Origin: Gordionus sp. m RMFG-2023
Lineage: Eukaryota; Nematomorpha; Gordioida; Chordodea; Parachordodidae
Assembly: GCF_954871325.1 (NCBI RefSeq)
Contig: NC_088777.1
Coordinates: 28,745,366 to 28,809,365 of the forward strand
Direction of reading: 5' to 3'
DNA length: 64,000 nt
Made by a program: the position numbers and the translations under genes. Below are positions 34,310 through 47,039 of this stretch, one piece after another (the stretch's first letter is position 1; the number at the start of each line of letters is the position of its first letter). The notes below the pieces were generated by a model, which worked only from the letters and a program-made list of their open reading frames with translations, searched no databases and had not been told where the DNA came from.

Positions 34310-35790
34310 TTTATTTGAAAATTAAATAATAGAACTTTTGTAAAAGACAAAATTCTTATTCCACGTCTTTCAACTATCGTACCGTCGTTATTGAGATATT
34401 TATAAAATTCCTGGCATGACATATTAAATATTTGCTCGGCCTCTAATGTTGTTAAACAATCCGATTTCTTTCCTTTTTCCAGGTAGTTCTCATCAGGCTA
34501 AAAATGCGTTCGGATGAGGCATTAGAATGAGGTAAGGAGAAGACATACTCGCATATTTTTACCAAGCAAAGGATTTATCGTTATTACGAAAAAATTCTAC
34601 CCATTTCTCCTCTGTTTTTAGACCATCTAACTTTAAGTATTTTGGCGAATCATAAAAAATAGAGAGAATTACAATTTCCACAAGCAAGAAATCAATGTCT
34701 TTCGGTATTTTTAATATATTTATTAAATTATAAAAACCATCAATTGATGGTTCCTGTTCATAATATTTATACATTTGTAAATATTTATTAAAATCAAATT
34801 TTGATTGTAAATATTCTAAAATTGTCTTAATAAAAATATCTGCTTCATTTAAAAATGAATTAATTAGAGTATTATTTGAACATTTTAATATAATATTTTT
34901 AGCAATAGCGCCATAAAATTTATTATCAATTTTAACTGTAGAGATGAACAAAGCTGTAGCATGATTTTGTGAATCTTTTTTAATAAAGAATATTCTGATT
35001 GCAACTGAATATTAACTCTATGAAGTAGATTTCCTACATGTGAAACGAATCCCAAATATTGCCATATTTCATACTCGAAAAATTTATCAAAATTTTAGGA
35101 CAGCTTTTAAAATGTATATTTAAGAAGTATTTTTTAAGGGTTTATAAAATTTTAAAATTCTATCGATGACAGGTATTAATGACAACCACCTGATAGGTAT
35201 ATATCGCAACAACTCACACCATTCCAAGTCAGACCACTTCACCACCTCTTTTAATTCATTAACTCTTTTAGTTGATGAACTAAATTCGTTAAAACATTTC
35301 ATCACAATTATTTTGACATCCACAGATAGTACATTCTTTGCCTTCTTGCAAGAATCATGTAGTATATGGCATATACAGCCAATTAATATAAATTCATTAT
35401 TGTGCTGCCTCAATTCGGTAACTTTGGTTTTTGCCAAAATTTACAAAGGCATTATCAGCGAAGAAAGCGGGCATGCAAATCATTGATAACCCTGAATCAG
35501 CTATATTTACCATTATGTGGCTAGCTACATTGTTGGATTTTTCACTATCCGAGGAAAAATTTTTAACAGTTTTATTGAAATGTTCTTATTCTTGTTGAAA
35601 TAGCGAAGGGGGAAATGTTTTAATATTTCCCTCATTAGATGAATCTGTTAGAATTGCATATGGATGCCCATCTTTCAAATCGTCTAGAATTGACCTCTAG
35701 GATTCAGGTACTAAAACACTTGTGATAGCCTTGCTCATTTTTGTTCTGCCACAAGTAAGGTTTGCACTTATATTGGAGTCGTTAAATATC
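34310..35790 (-). pseudogene. hAT transposase, minus-strand arm
   Basis: In order on the minus strand, the start is near 35740 (ATGAGCAAGGCTATCACAAG). A decayed LTDSSNEGNIKTF region follows. Then 35120-35437 holds ELRQHNNEFILIGCICHILH, VVKWSDLEWCELL and WLSLIPVIDRILKFYKPLK, and 34559-34951 holds KIDNKFYGAIAKNII. The dimerisation block FSLPHSNASSERIFSLMRTT is at about 34470-34560. It covers more of the protein than the plus arm, including the C-terminus. Frame changes separate the blocks, so it is inactive. Confidence 0.82.
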
Positions 35791-36368
35791 ATGAGAAAAT
35801 GATTCGACCCACATTGTGATAATATAGCTCTGTGAATGTTGAACTACATGATAGATGTATACTATTTCCGCAAATGTAGTTGCATCTGTATTATTTATTA
35901 TTTTTGAGAATATTTTTGTATTGCAATCGATGTAGATATACTCCACTGTACTGACTTATATGAATGAAAGATTTATTATTGGATAAAAATAAAACAGGAT
36001 AGAAAGAAATTTACACACTAGATATGTTTTTCGAATAAATATTTGAAATTTATTTAAAAAATATAAAAATAATCAATTAATGTCTCTCAAAATTATTATT
36101 TTTATATTAAAAACGTTAAAATACTATTAAAAAAAATTGCAGGAGAAAAATTGCGGGAGATTTCCAATTACTGTAGTTTTGCGGGAGAGAAATGTCTGCG
36201 TGTAAACTAAAAAATTGCGGGAGTCTCCCGCTGATGGGGAGAGACATGGCAACCATGCTCATGATATTAAGAACTAGCCAAGAATAAAATAATTATTATA
36301 AATATAACCATGATATTACTTATATTAAGAATTGGTAGTAAGACAAATTATCATCCATATATTCAACA

Positions 36369-36953
36369 TGGTGTCAATGGCGTCTCTAGCTGATTTCCAT
36401 TGATACATGCTTTAAAATGCATTTTAATGAATGAATTGTCAGTCTAGGTATTATTAGTCATTGTAAGAAACATGGTATTTAAAATAATAAAATTGTTTAG
36501 TGATTTTGACTCGGCTAATTACAATATTAAATTTGTTAATTTTTAATTAATAAATGATTATATTTATTTAATTAGGATTATATATAAAAATTTAAATAAT
36601 AAAAGTTAATTAAGCTTCAACTGTTTTTGCTAAATTGATATTTAGTGAGTGATATTGATATTCTATTGTTAACACAGAATTTGATTGCAAGCTTACATAG
36701 TGAAAATGTATTTTATATGTATTGATCTCATCTAATAATTAAAATACTACATTTAATAAAAATTTATGTAGTCTTTTAGATAATAAAATTAAATATATAT
36801 ATTACGTATTAGAATTATAAAAGAAATCAAAAAATTTATTTTTAGTTCTAGGGGATATTAAGGAGCCATTAAAAAATTTTTTTTACTTCAGGGGGCTATT
36901 CAAATATTTCAGAGGGCTCGAGCCCCTGCGCGCCCTCCCCTAGTGACGCCACT
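36369..36953. mobile_element. Probable hAT MITE, CAGTGGCGTCAC ends
   Basis: The right end CCCTCCCCTAGTGACGCCACTG is a typical hAT terminus, with GC-rich subterminal runs. A left end CAATGGCGTCTCTAGC at 36369 is its imperfect partner. The flanks (CATGGTGT, ATATATAT) do not match, so the pairing is uncertain. No coding sequence is inside. Confidence 0.5.
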
Positions 36954-37248
36954 GATATATATGTAAATGATTTAAATAAACAATTTCCTTGAAAATATTT
37001 ATTTCCTGTCAAATTAATATCTCAACTATTATTATTCTTCGGTTAAGAAATATTAGCTTTAAAATAATTGTAAATAATTTAATAAACAATTCATAAATAA
37101 TCCTATAAACAATTCATAAATTTTATAAAGATTAACTTTTAAAATATTAAAACATCTTATTTTTTTTTGACAATGATTGACCTCGTCAGTCTTAAAATTT
37201 AGGTATTTAATTGGTTTACCATTACAAGTTTGGTTCAATTTTTATTAT
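36954..37248. other. Short upstream region of RIOK2
   Basis: About 300 bp separate the last element from the RIOK2 start codon. It is AT-rich, with a phrase GACCTCGTCAGTCTTAAAATTTAG at 37180-37203. No TATA box or initiator can be singled out. The promoter and 5' leader probably lie here if they are not interrupted by the elements upstream. Confidence 0.35.
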
Positions 37249-37673
<425 letters not shown>

Positions 37674-38910
37674 GTAATAGAATTTATTATAATTCACTAT
37701 ATTTCCATTTAAATTGCACAAAAAGGCTAATATATTTAAAATATTTTTTATATAAAATTTAACATATGTATGCTTTAACATTATATAAGAATATAATTTC
37801 ATTTATCTAATGACTTACATCAATTACCTTTATTATAATTTTGAAATTAGTTTCAATTATTGTTAAATTTACAATATGGATTTTGATAATATAGCATTTG
37901 ATATAATCTTATTTTAATAAATTATTTTTCATATATTATTTTCTACCCATTATTTAATTAATTTTTTTAATTAAAATATGGCATTTAAAAATTAATTGAA
38001 TGTTTGACTTTTAAATAATTAGAAACAAAAGTTTTGTTTTGTTCTAATACAAAAAAAACAATTATTTAATTGAAATAAAATGCAATTTGAAATATTCCAT
38101 AATTTTTAGCTAAAAATTAAAAAAATAATAGAATAAAAAAAATAAATTAAATTGATATTTTAATCAATCTTTATCATATCATTATTTTTAAGTTGCAATA
38201 ATGTATTAAAATACTACTTTTATAGAAGTGTGCTAATTGCTATTTTTCTACACTGCTACAGCTATTTTTTAAAACCCAAGCATGATAAAATTTACCATTA
38301 CAAAAATTAATATGCTAAAAGCTATCTTTTAAAAATTAACTAAGTAGTTTTATATAAAAAAATTGAAATTGAAATATTTTTAAATATAATAGTTGGTTGA
38401 GGATTATAATGTTCCATTTCAATTTTTCCATCATTACTGAAGAGCTCTGATGAGATGGATTAATGTGCTATTTGATATTTGGATTGGCATATAACATTAT
38501 ATTCTTTAGAGTGCTGGTGTTGGATTATACATTTCCCCCAACTTTTAGTTATTTATAGGAAAGTATTGGCTTATCATGATTGGAAGATTGTTTATAAGAA
38601 ATAGTTACATTTCATCTTTTTTATTTTAAAAAGATTTCTTTTTATCAAAATTTTACAATTATGAAATTATTGATTTTTGATAAAATTTATATAAATATAT
38701 GATAAAATATTTTAAATATTAAATTGGGAGATTTTAATTGAGATTTTTCATAATTGCCTTCAAAAATGGTTAACCATATGACTTTTCTCATTTAGCTGGC
38801 AAATAATTGATTCATTTAATATTTTAATCCTCATATTCTTAATTCTGGTTTAAAAAAATAGTTATCCTTATAATTTTTTTATCTGTGCATTGTAAAAATA
38901 ATATATTCTT
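37674..38910. other. 5' part of intron 3, no element recognised
   Basis: This is AT-rich sequence with no terminal repeats, no motif-bearing frame and no further RIOK2 exon. The 61-codon minus-strand frame at 37617-37802 overlaps exon 3 and is a shadow of it. Confidence 0.45.
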
Positions 38911-39534
38911 AGGGATGTACCGATATTTTTTATCGGATTGAATCGGGCTGTATGTCACCTATTTTAAAATATCGGTTATCGGCCAATATTATAATATTTT
39001 TCGATCTGATAAAAAATGGCGGTTTTAACAAAAATAATAATAATTAATTAATAAAGATTCTGCCGTATTGTTATTTTTTTTGCGTTTTCTTTTTATAAAA
39101 GTACGCAACAATCTCTTCAGAATCTGTTTTTAGTGAAACTGGTTATATTGACACTCCCCATCACCACAGGCTGACCTCTAATAAATTGGAAATTTTGGTA
39201 TTTCTAAAAAGAAATCTTCGATATATTAATCTTAAATATTAATTTCAAAGGTTATTACTTATTATATAAATAAGTGATTTATCAATAAAAATATTTTGTA
39301 CACTTTTAGAATTGCAATTGAATTGAATATAAATTATAACTGATCATTATAATATATTTAAATGATATATGTTATAGTATAGTTAGATTTTAGATGTTAT
39401 ACTAATAAAAAGTATATTAAAATTTAAAACATTGGTATATTTATAGATATGATATCGGATCGGTAACCCGCCGATATTAATTTAATACCGGGAATATCGG
39501 ATCGGTCGTCAAAAAATGGTATCGGCACACCCCT
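38911..39534. mobile_element. hAT MITE with ATCGG-rich ends, 624 bp
   Basis: The ends AGGGATGTACCGATATTTTT and ...GGTATCGGCACACCCCT are inverted. The flanks ATATTCTT (38903-38910) and ATATTTTT (39535-39542) agree at 7 of 8 bases. Subterminal words TATCGGATTGAATCGGGC and ATATCGGATCGGTAACCCG repeat CGGAT/ATCGG. It has no coding capacity. A lone related end lies at 55505-55580 inside the nested stack. Confidence 0.82.
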
Positions 39535-40124
39535 ATATTTTTTATCATTTTATTTTCATCGTATAACTACCTTATCTTATCTTGATGTTACATTTTCTTT
39601 CCAAAATAATAAAAATCGATTGACGAGTTTAATTTTGCTACATATGATTCGAAAATAGTTTTCATTTATTATCTTTACGATTTGGATTTCACAATAATGC
39701 ACTATAAAAATTTTTAATTATATATTCACGATTAAAATTCCACTTTAAAGAGTTTGCAGGTTTTTATAAAAAAAATTCTAGATATGGTCTTCACGGAATA
39801 ATTTGTAAATGTGGAATGACTATAAAAGTTTTACTATGAAATCAATTTGAATAAACTTGTGATAAAAGTTTCACTGTCTTAGGCCTGTTAATATTTTTTT
39901 TTTAAAAATAGACCCTGTGAAAAACTTAAAATCTAAAATGGGGTATTTATTCCAGAGGGAATTTTTTTCTGGAAAATTTATTTCTTTGGGAGTTTTTCTC
40001 CCGGTAATTATTTTATAGTGATTTTTTCCAGAGAATTTTTTCCCGGTTTTATTCTCTGCTTACGCTATTTCACTCCCATCTTAGATCAGTTGGTTGAATC
40101 AATTAAACCAAAAACTTGCTTAGA
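39535..40124. other. Intron sequence, no element recognised
   Basis: AT-rich. A run of related words, TTTTTCTGG, TTTTTCTCCCGG and TTTTTTCCCGG, between about 39960 and 40050 suggests a worn short repeat, possibly a MITE end. Nothing else is seen. Confidence 0.35.
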
Positions 40125-40365
40125 GCCGGGCCTTTGATTTTTTAAAAATACCCTACCAGGTCTTTTAAAAAAAATATCCGGGCCGGGCCTTATATTTTAA
40201 GATAAAATATTTTAAATCGCCATTATTAGCTATAAGAATGAAAAATAAATAGAATATATTTAAAAATAATCCGGGCTGGGTCTGAAAATATAAAACCCGA
40301 GCCAAGTCAAATAAAATTTTGAGCCATGCCATGCAAATGCCTCTGAGATCTCTGATTTAAACAAA
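40125..40365. mobile_element. GGCCCGG-rich hAT MITE, second copy
   Basis: Starts near GCTTAGAGCCGGGCC and ends near AATGCCTCTGAGATCTCTG. Internal CCGGGCCGGGCC and CCGGGCTGGGTC blocks surround GCCATTATTAGCTATAAGAA. This is the same architecture as 18853-19190, with more decay. Confidence 0.65.
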
Positions 40366-40479
40366 ATGATTTAAAAATTATTAATAATATCTAAGGCAGT
40401 TTTAATAAACATTTCTAAATATAAAATAATAATTTTTAATAAGTAAGGTTTATATATTATACTTGAGGCGCTTGCCTAT

Positions 40480-42240
40480 CTAAAAAATGACAGATCAAAT
40501 TAATACACACACAACTACAACTTCCCATTGGCCTTTTTCACGGGTACCAAAGGCCTCGCCCACTCTCTGTACTCAACCGGGTCCACTATGCCCTCTTTTA
40601 CTTAGCGATCTAACTCGCTCTACCTCTTGCCTCCACTCAAAAGGTACTCTACGAACAGCACAATATTTTGGAACGCATCCATCCTTCATCCGTATTTCAA
40701 CTTCATAATCTCTTAAACAACCCAACTCCTCATTGTAAATTTCATCATACTCCTTTGTCAATCGCTCTACTTCCTTTTGCACACATTTCAATTTCTCCTC
40801 CGACTTTTCCGGTCTCCTTCCCTCATTTACTTGTTCTTGCATCTTCTCGCATGGTAATTCTCCATTTCCCACACCTCGAACTTGTGATCTCTTCCTCCTT
40901 CCTCATCGTCGATATCCCCTTTTTTATTTTCCCCCACATTTGACTTTCTCCATCGCATTTACACCATTTTTCACTGTAATTCCCTCACTTTCTCCCCAAT
41001 AAAGAGACTCGCCTTCATTTATCTCGATGTTATCCCTTCCTTCCATCCACTCCGCCGTACCTCTCGGCTCTATTTCCTCCCATTCCTCACTCCGCCATCC
41101 ATGGGTACAAACATACCCCATCTCGCAAATACTCCCCAAAAATCGTACGGACCAACTCTCTTGATCCAATCCCACCCCAACACTGTTTCTACCCTCCGAT
41201 CCATTATCCACAAATCCAGCACTTGTAGCTCCCCCGTATATAAATCCCCGATTTTTACTCGGCCCATGACCGTTATTTCCGATCCATCAAACTGCCTTAC
41301 ACAATTTTCTTCTTTGCTTATAACTCGCCTCAGCCATTATTTACGATATTCCTTATATCCCATCACCGATATCGCCGCTCCTGTATCAAACAACATTGAT
41401 ACTACCTTTCCATTCAAATTACACCATACTCTCGGTCAGATATCATAAACAAAACTCCCTTCTCCTTGCCTCAGACAGGGATCATACATAAAACTTCCTT
41501 CCCCTTCTCCTTGCAACATGCGTATTTCCCTATCCCTACTCTCATGCTTGCCTCATTTTGTTCCCATCTCCCGGCCTGCATTCTATTTGCCTTGCCATCA
41601 TACAGTCACATTTTTTAACAATCCCTCTCCCAATGCCCTTCCTTCCGGCATTTAAAACATAGAATTTCACTCTCTTTAACTATCTCCAGAGTCGCTGCAC
41701 CTCTGCCTTCGTTTTCAATCTCTGCTATTCTCACATTAATGGCGCTCGATACTCCTCCCCTCTGCGGGAACCCTCCTCTCTTATTGACATTTCCAATATT
41801 ACAATTTTCCTTCCTATTGTCCAAATCTACCACATCCAGCGCATCTCACTCTGTCTTGCTTACTGGGACAAACGTCGAAATGTGACCACTTTGGCCACGC
41901 TCAAAACATTTAATGTCCCGACAGTTTATCTCTATGCACCCTTTTACACCACATTAAAAATATACAATATTTCTATTTCTCTGACATTCTGTCTTAAACG
42001 ACCTTGTCAACTCTCCACGACCTTTATATATTCCTATTCTTCCATCTCCACTTCCTTTTCCATCCTCGCTCCATATCAGATCCTCTACTCGCCCATCCTT
42101 GCAACATCTCCTGCACGGGCAACCACATAACCCTATTTACCTATCCTACTCCCCGTTGTGTTCTTCTATCAACAACATTTGCCCTTTTAATATTCCTATT
42201 TCGGCGTCCTCTCCTGCCGAAATACAAATTTCCTAGTTAA
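40480..42240 (-). mobile_element. Ty3/Gypsy LTR-retroelement fossil (gag-protease-RT start)
   Basis: On the minus strand, in gag-to-pol order, there is a gag zinc knuckle (CFKCRKEGHWERDC) at about 41615-41660. A protease-like region follows at 40950-41270, with a GWDWIKRVGP word. The start of a reverse transcriptase region, with AVRRVPFEWRQEVERV, is at 40573-40872. The rest of pol is missing and no LTR pair was recognised. This is a truncated and broken copy with several breaks. Its base composition is far richer in G+C than the rest of the window. That contrast suggests a separate origin or a more recent arrival than the AT-rich elements nearby. Confidence 0.8.
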
Positions 42241-42657
42241 TTTAAAACCCTTCATTTAACTAACAAAAAAATTTTTAATCAAATGATTGAAAAAAAATAT
42301 CTCTAAATTAATTAATTTATACTAAATATTCTAACAAAAATAAAATATGTAGATGTAGCTCAAAATATTACCTACAAAAAGTTAATAATTAACTTAATTA
42401 AAAAAATCTTAACTACTTGAAGAATTAAACAATAGGATACAATTAATAAAATTAATACCGAAATAACACAACAGTACATAACACTTTTTAACTACTTTTA
42501 AACTCAACTGTAACCCACTTTACAATTTTTCCCTATCACTGTTAATAACCATACTCCACAGAATTTTCAAACCTCCAAAAAAAATATTACACCCAAAATA
42601 AATATTCCACAGAACCCTTGTGACTTTAAGAATATAAAACTCAATACCACAGTTAAC
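42241..42657. other. AT-rich sequence between fossil and giant hAT
   Basis: No motif-bearing frame. It may be worn leader sequence of the neighbouring Ty3/Gypsy fossil. The sequence on the far side of the giant hAT (59864 onward) has similar AC-rich phrasing (CCCACTGTGCCC). Confidence 0.35.
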
Positions 42658-42859
42658 TAGTGTTGTTAATAGGCTTAGCCGAGTCGGCTCAAACAGAGCT
42701 GACCCAAATTTTGGATCATTTTTTCCGACTCAAAGTTTGGGTCTTTTTTTCGACTTCGACTCAGAGTTTAGGTCGTTTTCGAATCCGACTCAAAGTTTGG
42801 GCCGTTTTTTCGACTCAGACTTGAAGTTTGAGTCGTTTTTTCGACTTCAACTTATATGA

Positions 42860-43860
42860 ATATTTTTAAAGCAAATGGTTAAAAATAGATATTGTAAAAT
42901 GTTAAATTAAAATTTCAGTGAAGATGTACCATAGGAAAGTGACAATTGTCATAATAGATATTTTTGAACTTTTTTGAATTTTTTATTGTAAACATGTTAA
43001 ATTAAAATTTCAGTTGAAGATGTACTATAGGAAAGTGACAATTGTCATAATCGTAATTTTTGAATATTTTTAAGGCAAATGGGTAAAAATATATTATGTA
43101 AACATGTTAAATTAAAATTTCAGTGAAGATGTACCATAGGAAAGTGACGATTGTCATAATCGTCACTTTTGAACTTTTTTGAATTTAGATGTTCCTTGGA
43201 AAAATGACAATTATCATAATCTGTATTTTTAAACATATTAGATTTTTTTTGAAGCTAATGGGCAAAAATATTTATTTTTTAATATGGTGTATTAAAATTT
43301 CACATAAGATGTACCATCTAAAAGTGACAATTGTTATAAACGTTATTTTTAAACTTTTTTTAATTTTTTTAAGACAAATGGGCAAAAAAATATATTATAA
43401 ACATGTTAAATTAAAATTACAGTGAAGATATATCATAGGAAAGTGACAATTGTCTATTTTTGAATTTTTTTTAGGCAAATGGGTAAAAATGGATATTGTA
43501 AACATGTTAAAAGATTTCAGTGAAGATGGCCCATATAAATGTGACAAATTATCATAATTATTATTATTATTATACTTTTTTAAATTTAATTAAAGCAAAT
43601 AGATAAAAATATATACTGTAAACATGTTAAATCAATATTTCAGTGATGAAAAACCATGAATTTTTTGGAATATTTTGAAGAAAATGGTTAAAATATAAAT
43701 TATAAACTAGTTAATTAAAATTTCAATACAAATGTGCCATAGAAAAGTGACAAAAGTCATAATTATTTTTAAACTCTTATTAAATCAAATAGTAGAAATC
43801 TTATTTGTAAAACATGTTATATTAATATTTTAATATAGAAGAACCCTAGGAAAAGATTCA
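42860..43860 (+). repeat. Subterminal tandem array of giant hAT, left arm
   Basis: About nine units of 90-120 bp are built on GTTAAATTAAAATTTCAGTG, GATGTACCATAGGAAAGTGA and CAATTGTCATAATCG. Divergence increases toward the inside of the element. The right arm carries the mirror-image array. The 78-codon frame at 43189-43425 is an artefact of the repeat. Confidence 0.88.
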
Positions 43861-46134
43861 TGGTGGCAAACTATCTCATAAATACTTATTTATTTTTGGA
43901 AAACTGATTTTATTTAAAATTAGTATTTCAAAGCATATTTTTATAAGGGTTTCCGCTATTTTTTCAATAAAGTAGCGTCCTATTAACCACTTTTTACAAT
44001 ACTTCGAATTATTTTTTAAATACCTCTATTTCCACAAATAAAATAAATATGATTAAAATTTTAAATATATATTTTTTTTATTGTATCTTAATAATAATAT
44101 ATAGAGCGTCGATCAGAAAGTATAATCCGAATAAATAAACTTTCTTATTTAATTTAATATAATAAAATTTTTATAGAAAAATCATTAAAAATATTAATTT
44201 AAATTTTTTTAAGATTTATAATATAGCGGCTAGAGTATTTTCAGGAGTATATTTTTTTCTAAAAGAATCTTTTATACTAAGTGGTCTTTTAGATCTAGCT
44301 TAGGTATCCTGGTTAGATATAGCATTATTTAACGTTATCATTACCATATTAAGTTGTCCTTTGGATTCAGCCTAATTAATATATTGTCAATTCAGCTTGA
44401 AACTTGGTTGAACGAACATCCAGATAATAATTTTTGAAATATTATTAGAGATCTCTGATGATAAATTGAGATGTTTATATATTTATTGTAATTTTTAATT
44501 TATAATATAATTCAAAATCTTATGGCCAGAGACTGGGCCAGAAAATCAACTATCACATAAACTCATATAGTTTAAAAACTATTATACATACAGTTTTGAT
44601 TCACATTTTATTTAAAGACTAAGGATTGGACTACATATTAATATTATACTTTAAATATTTTGTCATTGAAGCTACTAGTTGTATTTGATGATAAAACCTA
44701 CCTGCATAACTTACAATGAAATCTAAATATTAATTTAAAAATTAAATTAAAAGATTACGATTTTAGAATTAATTATAAATTTTAATAATTTGTATGTGTA
44801 TTTAATTATATAAAATTGAATATAGCGAAGTAATATTGGAAAATAGCTCGTTTGAGCCTATTTTTAAATAAGGTCAAGTCAATAATTTAGCCAAAAATAA
44901 TAACTAAGCCTCCGATTCCGATAATAGATGTTTAGACCTTAATACCATCTATGAGAAAAATGTTAGCGTAATATTCAAAGTTCAGTTTAAACAAAAAGTG
45001 TTAGTATAAAGTGTCGAAAAATAACGCACTTTCCTGGCTACATGGAGTATCTATAAAATTTAGCTTCCTGCGTTTTGGGGATTGTGCAACAAATTGCAAC
45101 TGTACGGCTTTCATTTCTTTTTAAACAAAAATATTTTTTGAATAATGTGTTTTTTTAAATTTTAACTTTTTTTGATAAAAAAAATACATTATTACCATAT
45201 AATATAAATTTAATTATTATTTCTCGTTGTCGTTTCCTATCTTTAGAATATATTTATTTATTATTTTTTTTTAAATACTGTATAATAATAACAATTTTTA
45301 CCGTATATTTATTTATTTTTTTGTAAATTATTTGCTATCTTATTATTTTTTTTTTCAAGCCTTGTTTCTTTTTATTTAAAAAAAATTTTTTTTTAAAATA
45401 AGCAGCCAAAAATAAATTATAATTACCAGAGTTGTTAAGGCTCCTTTTTAAAAATAGCTAACTCCCGCTCCTACCTTTTCAAAAGGAGCTAGCTCCCGCT
45501 CCAAGTAATGGAGTTCCACTCAATCCTTTCCTTTGATTTTCATTTTTTTTGAAAGTACACAAAACAAAATTATATTTTTTTTATCAAAAAAGTTTTATTT
45601 ATATTAAATAATATCCAATAAATATGTATATTGATTTTCATAATAAAATCGTTTTAAAAACATTTTATAATATAATTTATATTTAAATTTATCATCAAGG
45701 GTGTTTGAAGAATATTTGTCCATGGCGAGACGGCCAAAATTCTTGTATGCAAAATAGGAATTCTTCCTACTATATGTATTTTAGAGTATATTGGTGCAAA
45801 TAACAAATTTATATAATATATGAACGATTCATTTTTAATTTTATTTGTAGCATCAATATATATATAGATATATAAAAGGACATTATTTTGAAAAATCCCT
45901 GATGGACAGAAGTATATTTTTCTGACCACTACCTTGTATCAAAATATTATAATCTTTAATTAGCTTTTAAATAAAAAATTATATTTATTAAAAAAATGAT
46001 TCCGCAAATAAAAATTCCTTAAGGAAGTGATGGATATTTAATGTTCTAAAATTAGAAAAGAAATTTTATTTTATTTGGCAGCAGATTTGTTGAGAATTTT
46101 TAATTTTTAATTTTTGTTTTTATATAGTTATACA
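43861..46134. other. Interior of giant hAT, left side
   Basis: AT-rich. Two worn hAT-type fragments are visible. One at 44840-44990 has GCTCGTTTGAGCC and TAGCGTAATATTCAAAGTTCAG, related to the MITE at 7645-7867. One at 45428-45530 begins CAGAGTTGTTAAGGCTCC and contains AGGAGCTAGCTCCCGCTCC. No gene was recognised; the frame at 45654-45929 has no motif. Confidence 0.45.
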
Positions 46135-47039
46135 TAATGCTGTAAACGTTATTACAAAAAAGCAACGCATTACCTTTACTCGTTACCTTTTTAAAAAAGG
46201 AACGCGAGTTACCGACTTTTCAAAAAAGTAACGGGCTGCTCGTTACTTAAAAAAATTAAATATATACAAAAATGTTATTTATTTTTTCCGATAATATATA
46301 ATAAAAAACTATATAAAAAGAACATACGAAAGGCTAAAAAATAATCATTATAATATATCTTATCTAGCACGTTGGTCATAGACCTGCCCAAAATGAGCGA
46401 ACCTGAATTTTATGAAGGCCCACCCTTCATAAAATTATGCCGATTTTTTTCTCAAGGATACCAACAAACCTTGTACCCAGTTGTAGTTTACTAAATGAGT
46501 GGAACTTACCCTTTCCGATATTGTAATTGTAATTTATAAATTAGTAAAATAAAGACATATACAGTGAAACGATACACATGTTTAAATATACTATAAAAGG
46601 GGGTAAACAAAATAAGATTTTATTTTAAATAGAATAAAGATTGAAATTAAATATGGACAAGCAATTAATTAAGAAGATTAATATAGATGATTAATCATTA
46701 TAAAAAGAAATGTGTTACATATATATAATTTGTGATTGAAAAATGAATTTTTTTTTTTATTTTCTTTGAGAATGCTCAAGTAAGATATTTGATTAAATTT
46801 CATTTAAAATTCTAAATCATTTTTTGTAAAAAGTCTTTTTAATATTTGAAAATATTTTAGAATTTCTTAAATGTAATCTATTTTGTATATCCATTTATTT
46901 CGATATATATGATAACACTATAAACTTTTATAATAATTTCGATAAAATAATTAATACATAAAAAATATAATTATAATTTATCAAAATATTCCATTGTTCC
47001 ACGAATTTGATGTTGGTACCTAGTGTTGTTAATCGACTG

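Larger units (their letters stand above)
32645..36257 (-). mobile_element. Fold-back hAT element, 3.6 kb
   Basis: Terminal repeats CAGGGTTGCCAGGTC and GACATGGCAACCATG are flanked by the exact 8-bp duplication CTCATGAT (32637-32644, 36258-36265). GCGGGAGA words lie near both ends. The interior has two copies of the same transposase region in opposite orientation: 33626-34300 on the plus strand, and about 34895-35790 on the minus strand. The left half of the element thus appears to be replaced by an inverted, partial copy of the right half. Confidence 0.93.

Noticed and set aside
35166-35486. Plus-strand frame of 106 codons
   Set aside because: Antisense to the minus-strand hAT transposase at the same place; no independent motif.
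40487-42240. Several plus-strand open frames rich in Pro, Ser and Thr
   Set aside because: They are antisense shadows of the Ty3/Gypsy fossil on the minus strand.
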